From: Planctomycetaceae bacterium
GTDB taxonomy: Bacteria; Planctomycetota; Planctomycetia; Pirellulales; Thermoguttaceae
Assembly (NCBI GenBank): GCA_031274045.1
Contig: JAISQS010000312.1
Location: forward strand, 1-5,948
DNA: 5,948 bases
Direction of reading: 5' to 3'
Shown here: one piece after another, positions 5,423-5,948 of the stretch
How the letters are laid out: each line of letters begins with the position of its first letter
Numbering within the stretch: position 1 is the stretch's first letter
Made by a program: the position numbers and the translations under genes
The notes under the pieces: model-generated
Database searches by the model: none
What the model was told of the DNA's origin: nothing
Seen by the model: the letters and a program-made list of their open reading frames with translations, nothing else

Positions 5423-5948
5423 CTATTTCAGTTAATACATCAAGATCATTTTCATTTTCATTTTCGTCACGTAAAAGTTGATCAATGTTGATAAATATTG
5501 TCGGACGTAAATTAGATTTTGAGTAAGGACTGTTAATAATGTTTTTTTCAAAGTATCGATCCCGTTTGCTACAGACGGTCGTCTACTTTTTTGAGAGTTA
5601 ATCTTGTTCAAAAAACTACAAGAAAAACGTACCTGCAACTTTTTTATCTGTCAAAAAAATGATTTGCTACAAAAATCGAGTCGCATAAAGTTCATGAAGT
5701 TCTTTGTAACAAACTTTCGCACATTAGACACCACATCAAAAAACTGTCAACGGGGGGAGATTGTATGCCGGAAATATTTTTTTGAGAGATGCGAAAAAAA
5801 CGAAAAATACAAAATAAACTAAAAGAGCTGATAACAAAATTTCGTTTGTTTGGTGCATTTTGTATATTTCTACTGTATTAACTTTTTTTAACTTATTGTG
5901 TGTTGGTTATTTATTTTTTGGATTTTGGGATTTTTGTGCGATTTCGCG
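5409..5948. other. AT-rich intergenic region, no convincing gene
   Basis: No frame in these 540 bp has a family-like protein. Notable are a three-fold CATTTT hexamer (5447-5464), a GGGGGGAG 5 nt before an ATG (5765) whose frame stops after six codons, and a 30-codon Lys-rich frame (5789-5881, MRKKRKIQNKLKELITKFRL then a hydrophobic end) without a properly spaced ribosome binding site. The region should contain the promoter of the leftward DUF1559 gene, but no clear -35/-10 pair was identified. Confidence 0.5.
5868..5881 (+). repeat. 14-nt repeat, right copy
   Basis: TTCTACTGTATTAA followed by C and seven T, an exact copy in inverted orientation of the 14 nt at 135-148. A related sequence, TTTACTGTGTTAAG, lies on the minus strand at 5339-5326, directly before the ATG at 5325. 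Confidence 0.3.

Noticed and set aside
5432..5638. 68-codon minus-strand frame upstream of the frame-broken gene
   Set aside because: TTG start without a ribosome binding site; ends in a Met-Lys repeat produced by the CATTTT hexamer; no family features.
5604..5822. 72-codon plus-strand frame
   Set aside because: TTG start, only a poor GAGAG-like site upstream, Lys/Phe/Asn-rich composition and no recognisable motif.
5789..5881. 30-codon plus-strand frame with a basic N-terminus and hydrophobic C-terminus
   Set aside because: It resembles a tiny membrane peptide, but the only purine-rich site (GAGAG) abuts the ATG with no spacer, and such frames arise easily from AT-rich DNA. Conservation in relatives would reopen it.

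Overview
The window looks like chromosomal DNA from a low-GC member of the Planctomycetota, possibly one of the gut-associated Pirellulales/Thermoguttaceae-type lineages. The main evidence is three full-size DUF1559 proteins, a family very abundant in planctomycetes. Each has a type IV prepilin-like N-terminus (G|FTLxE), the CSNxLxQ(I/L)G stretch after the membrane helix, an H-X9-DG motif and a W-G-x-L-G C-terminus. A small lipoprotein with a carboxypeptidase-regulatory/transthyretin-like fold lies among them, a pairing typical of the phylum. The assignment rests on recognising families, not on a search.

All genes lie on the minus strand and are read right to left: frame-broken DUF1559 gene (4139-5325), DUF1559 gene (2688-3830), lipoprotein (1968-2525), DUF1559 gene (435-1637), then the first 13 codons of an unidentified gene running off the left edge (39 to 1). 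The gaps are long (about 160-400 bp), AT-rich and full of inverted repeats, so the genes are probably transcribed separately rather than as one tight operon. The right-hand 540 bp (5409-5948) holds no convincing gene.

The most striking signal is an uninterrupted run of 16 G (minus strand; C on plus) at 5293-5308, in the prepilin leader of the rightmost DUF1559 gene. As given, the run puts the reading frame out of register with both plausible start codons. Those two starts lie in different frames: 14 or 17 G would connect the ATG at 5325, and 15 or 18 G would connect the ATG at 5408, which has the better ribosome binding site. This looks like a slipped-strand phase-variation switch on a surface or pseudopilin-like protein. 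A homopolymer sequencing error is the alternative.

Likely roles: the DUF1559 proteins would be inserted by Sec, processed by a prepilin peptidase encoded elsewhere, and displayed at or beyond the cytoplasmic membrane. The lipoprotein would be a periplasmic partner. No enzymatic function can be read for any of them. Secondary signals are a multi-hairpin element at 184-289, a 14-bp perfect palindrome at 2599-2612, a 21-bp palindrome at 4023-4043, and a hairpin plus T8 on the plus strand at 3871-3902.
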